Shown: positions 6,110-6,830 of the stretch, one piece after another
Layout of the letters: the number at the start of each line of letters is the position of its first letter
Position numbering within the stretch: position 1 is the stretch's first letter
Assembly (NCBI GenBank): GCA_000991205.1
Contig: LBRC01000038.1
Location: forward strand, 1-6,830
From: Parcubacteria group bacterium GW2011_GWA2_36_10
Lineage (GTDB): Bacteria > Patescibacteriota > Patescibacteriia > UBA1558 > GWA2-36-10
Direction: 5' to 3'
DNA: 6,830 bases
Program-made: the position numbers and the translations under genes
Notes under the pieces: generated by a model
Seen by the model: only the letters and a program-made list of their open reading frames with translations
The model's database searches: none
What the model was told of the DNA's origin: nothing

Positions 6110-6817
6110 TTATTTTAAATCTGTCAAATGATTGGCTAATTTACGCTCAAATTTATCTGTATCTTCTACAATATCACCATCTTTGATTTTGATAATACGT
6201 TTCGCATGCTCCGCAGTGTTTATTTCATGTGTCACTAAAATAATAGTTTTGCCTTCATTATTTAAACTTTGCAAAATAGACATCACTTGTAAACCAGACT
6301 TTGAGTCTAAATTACCCGTTGGCTCATCAGCAAAAATAATATCTGGCGAATTCACCAAAGCACGCGCAATAGCGACGCGTTGTTTTTCTCCCCCTGATAA
6401 TTGATTAGAAAAATAATTACGACGATGACTTAAAGCCACACTATCTATCACCTGATCCACTACACTAAAATTGGGTTTAATATCGGCGTATAATAAAGGC
6501 AGACGAACATTTTCCCACACCGTAGTCTTAGGCAATAAATTAAAATTTTGAAAAACGAAACCTACGCTTTTATTACGTAAAACCGCTAATTCATCTTCTG
6601 ATAATTTGCTCACATCTTTATCAAAAAATAAATACTGACCAGAGCTAATCGTGTCCAAAAAGCCCAAAATATGCATCAAAGTAGACTTACCGGAGCCAGA
6701 TGGTCCCATGATAGACACAAATTCTCCTTGCTGAATCACAAAATTAATATTTTGCAAAACCTTAGTTGTCGTATCGCCGTTGGCAAACTCTTTAGAAACG
6801 TTTTTTAGCTCGATCAT
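6110..6817 (-). CDS. ABC transporter ATPase, LolD/MacB class
   Basis: Cytoplasmic ATPase that would power the two permeases encoded immediately downstream. The 235 residues contain every ABC motif: Walker A GPSGSGKST (38-46), Q-loop Q90 in VFQNFNLLP, signature LSGGEKQ (140-146), Walker B IIFADEP (160-166) with catalytic E165, D-loop GNLDS and H-switch H197 in VTHE. GPSGSGKSTLMHILGFLD and VFQNFNLLPKTTVWENV are characteristic of the LolD/MacB/FtsE-related group. The C-terminus is a short basic extension (FERKLANHLTDLK). The ATG at 6817 gives the standard MIELKNVSKEF start; only 13 bases of upstream sequence are visible, so the promoter and any membrane-fusion protein that often precedes such genes are outside the window. 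I do not assign a symbol because lolD, macB and their relatives cannot be separated here. Confidence 0.96.
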   Translation of the reverse strand: MIELKNVSKEFANGDTTTKVLQNINFVIQQGEFVSIMGPSGSGKSTLMHILGFLDTISSGQYLFFDKDVSKLSEDELAVLRNKSVGFVFQNFNLLPKTTVWENVRLPLLYADIKPNFSVVDQVIDSVALSHRRNYFSNQLSGGEKQRVAIARALVNSPDIIFADEPTGNLDSKSGLQVMSILQSLNNEGKTIILVTHEINTAEHAKRIIKIKDGDIVEDTDKFERKLANHLTDLK

Positions 6818-6830
6818 TTTTTTATCGCCC

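Noticed and set aside
6132..6404. Plus-strand ORF inside the ABC ATPase gene
   Set aside because: Antisense to the Walker B and signature regions; the protein is unlike any known family and the opposite frame is unambiguous.
1..6830. UGA recoding as in some Patescibacteria lineages
   Set aside because: All visible stops are TAA or TAG, but no gene needs an in-frame TGA to stay open, so the standard code suffices and seven stops are too few to decide.

Overview
The window is AT-rich and all eight genes lie on the minus strand, so it reads from right (6830) to left (1). Gene content and sequence style suggest a Candidate Phyla Radiation (Patescibacteria) bacterium, probably Parcubacteria-like. 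The reasons are a reduced HrcA, a short GrpE with a 'LAGWQKALADYQN' start, a small zinc-ribbon protein of unknown function, tightly packed genes, and an ATPase plus two MacB-type permeases. This assignment is inferred from general family knowledge; no search could be run.

Right block (6817 to 3741): an ABC exporter-type operon. A LolD/MacB-class ATPase is followed after 3 and 2 nt by two paralogous MacB/FtsX-type permeases. The pair probably forms a heterodimeric mechanotransmission-type transporter. The first permease lacks about 46 residues just after its first membrane helix.

Intergenic region (3740 to 3636): a 12-bp-stem hairpin just past the last permease, a perfect 18-bp palindrome, and a perfect CIRCE operator (TTAGCACTC-N9-GAGTGCTAA). 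The -35 of a near-consensus sigma70/sigmaA promoter sits inside the CIRCE spacer. With 17-bp spacing its TATAAT places the expected +1 on the A of the second in-frame hrcA ATG. The predicted mRNA is therefore leaderless.

Left block (3617 to 1): a heat-shock chaperone operon in the order hrcA - grpE - hsp20 - zinc-ribbon protein - dnaK, with gaps of 3, 5, -1 and 7 nt and no visible internal terminator. dnaK runs off the left edge after 590 codons. HrcA should repress the operon through CIRCE. DnaK with GrpE as exchange factor would refold proteins, and Hsp20 would hold unfolding substrates. The role of the 110-residue zinc-ribbon protein is unknown. Almost no gene has a Shine-Dalgarno motif, and every visible stop is TAA or TAG.
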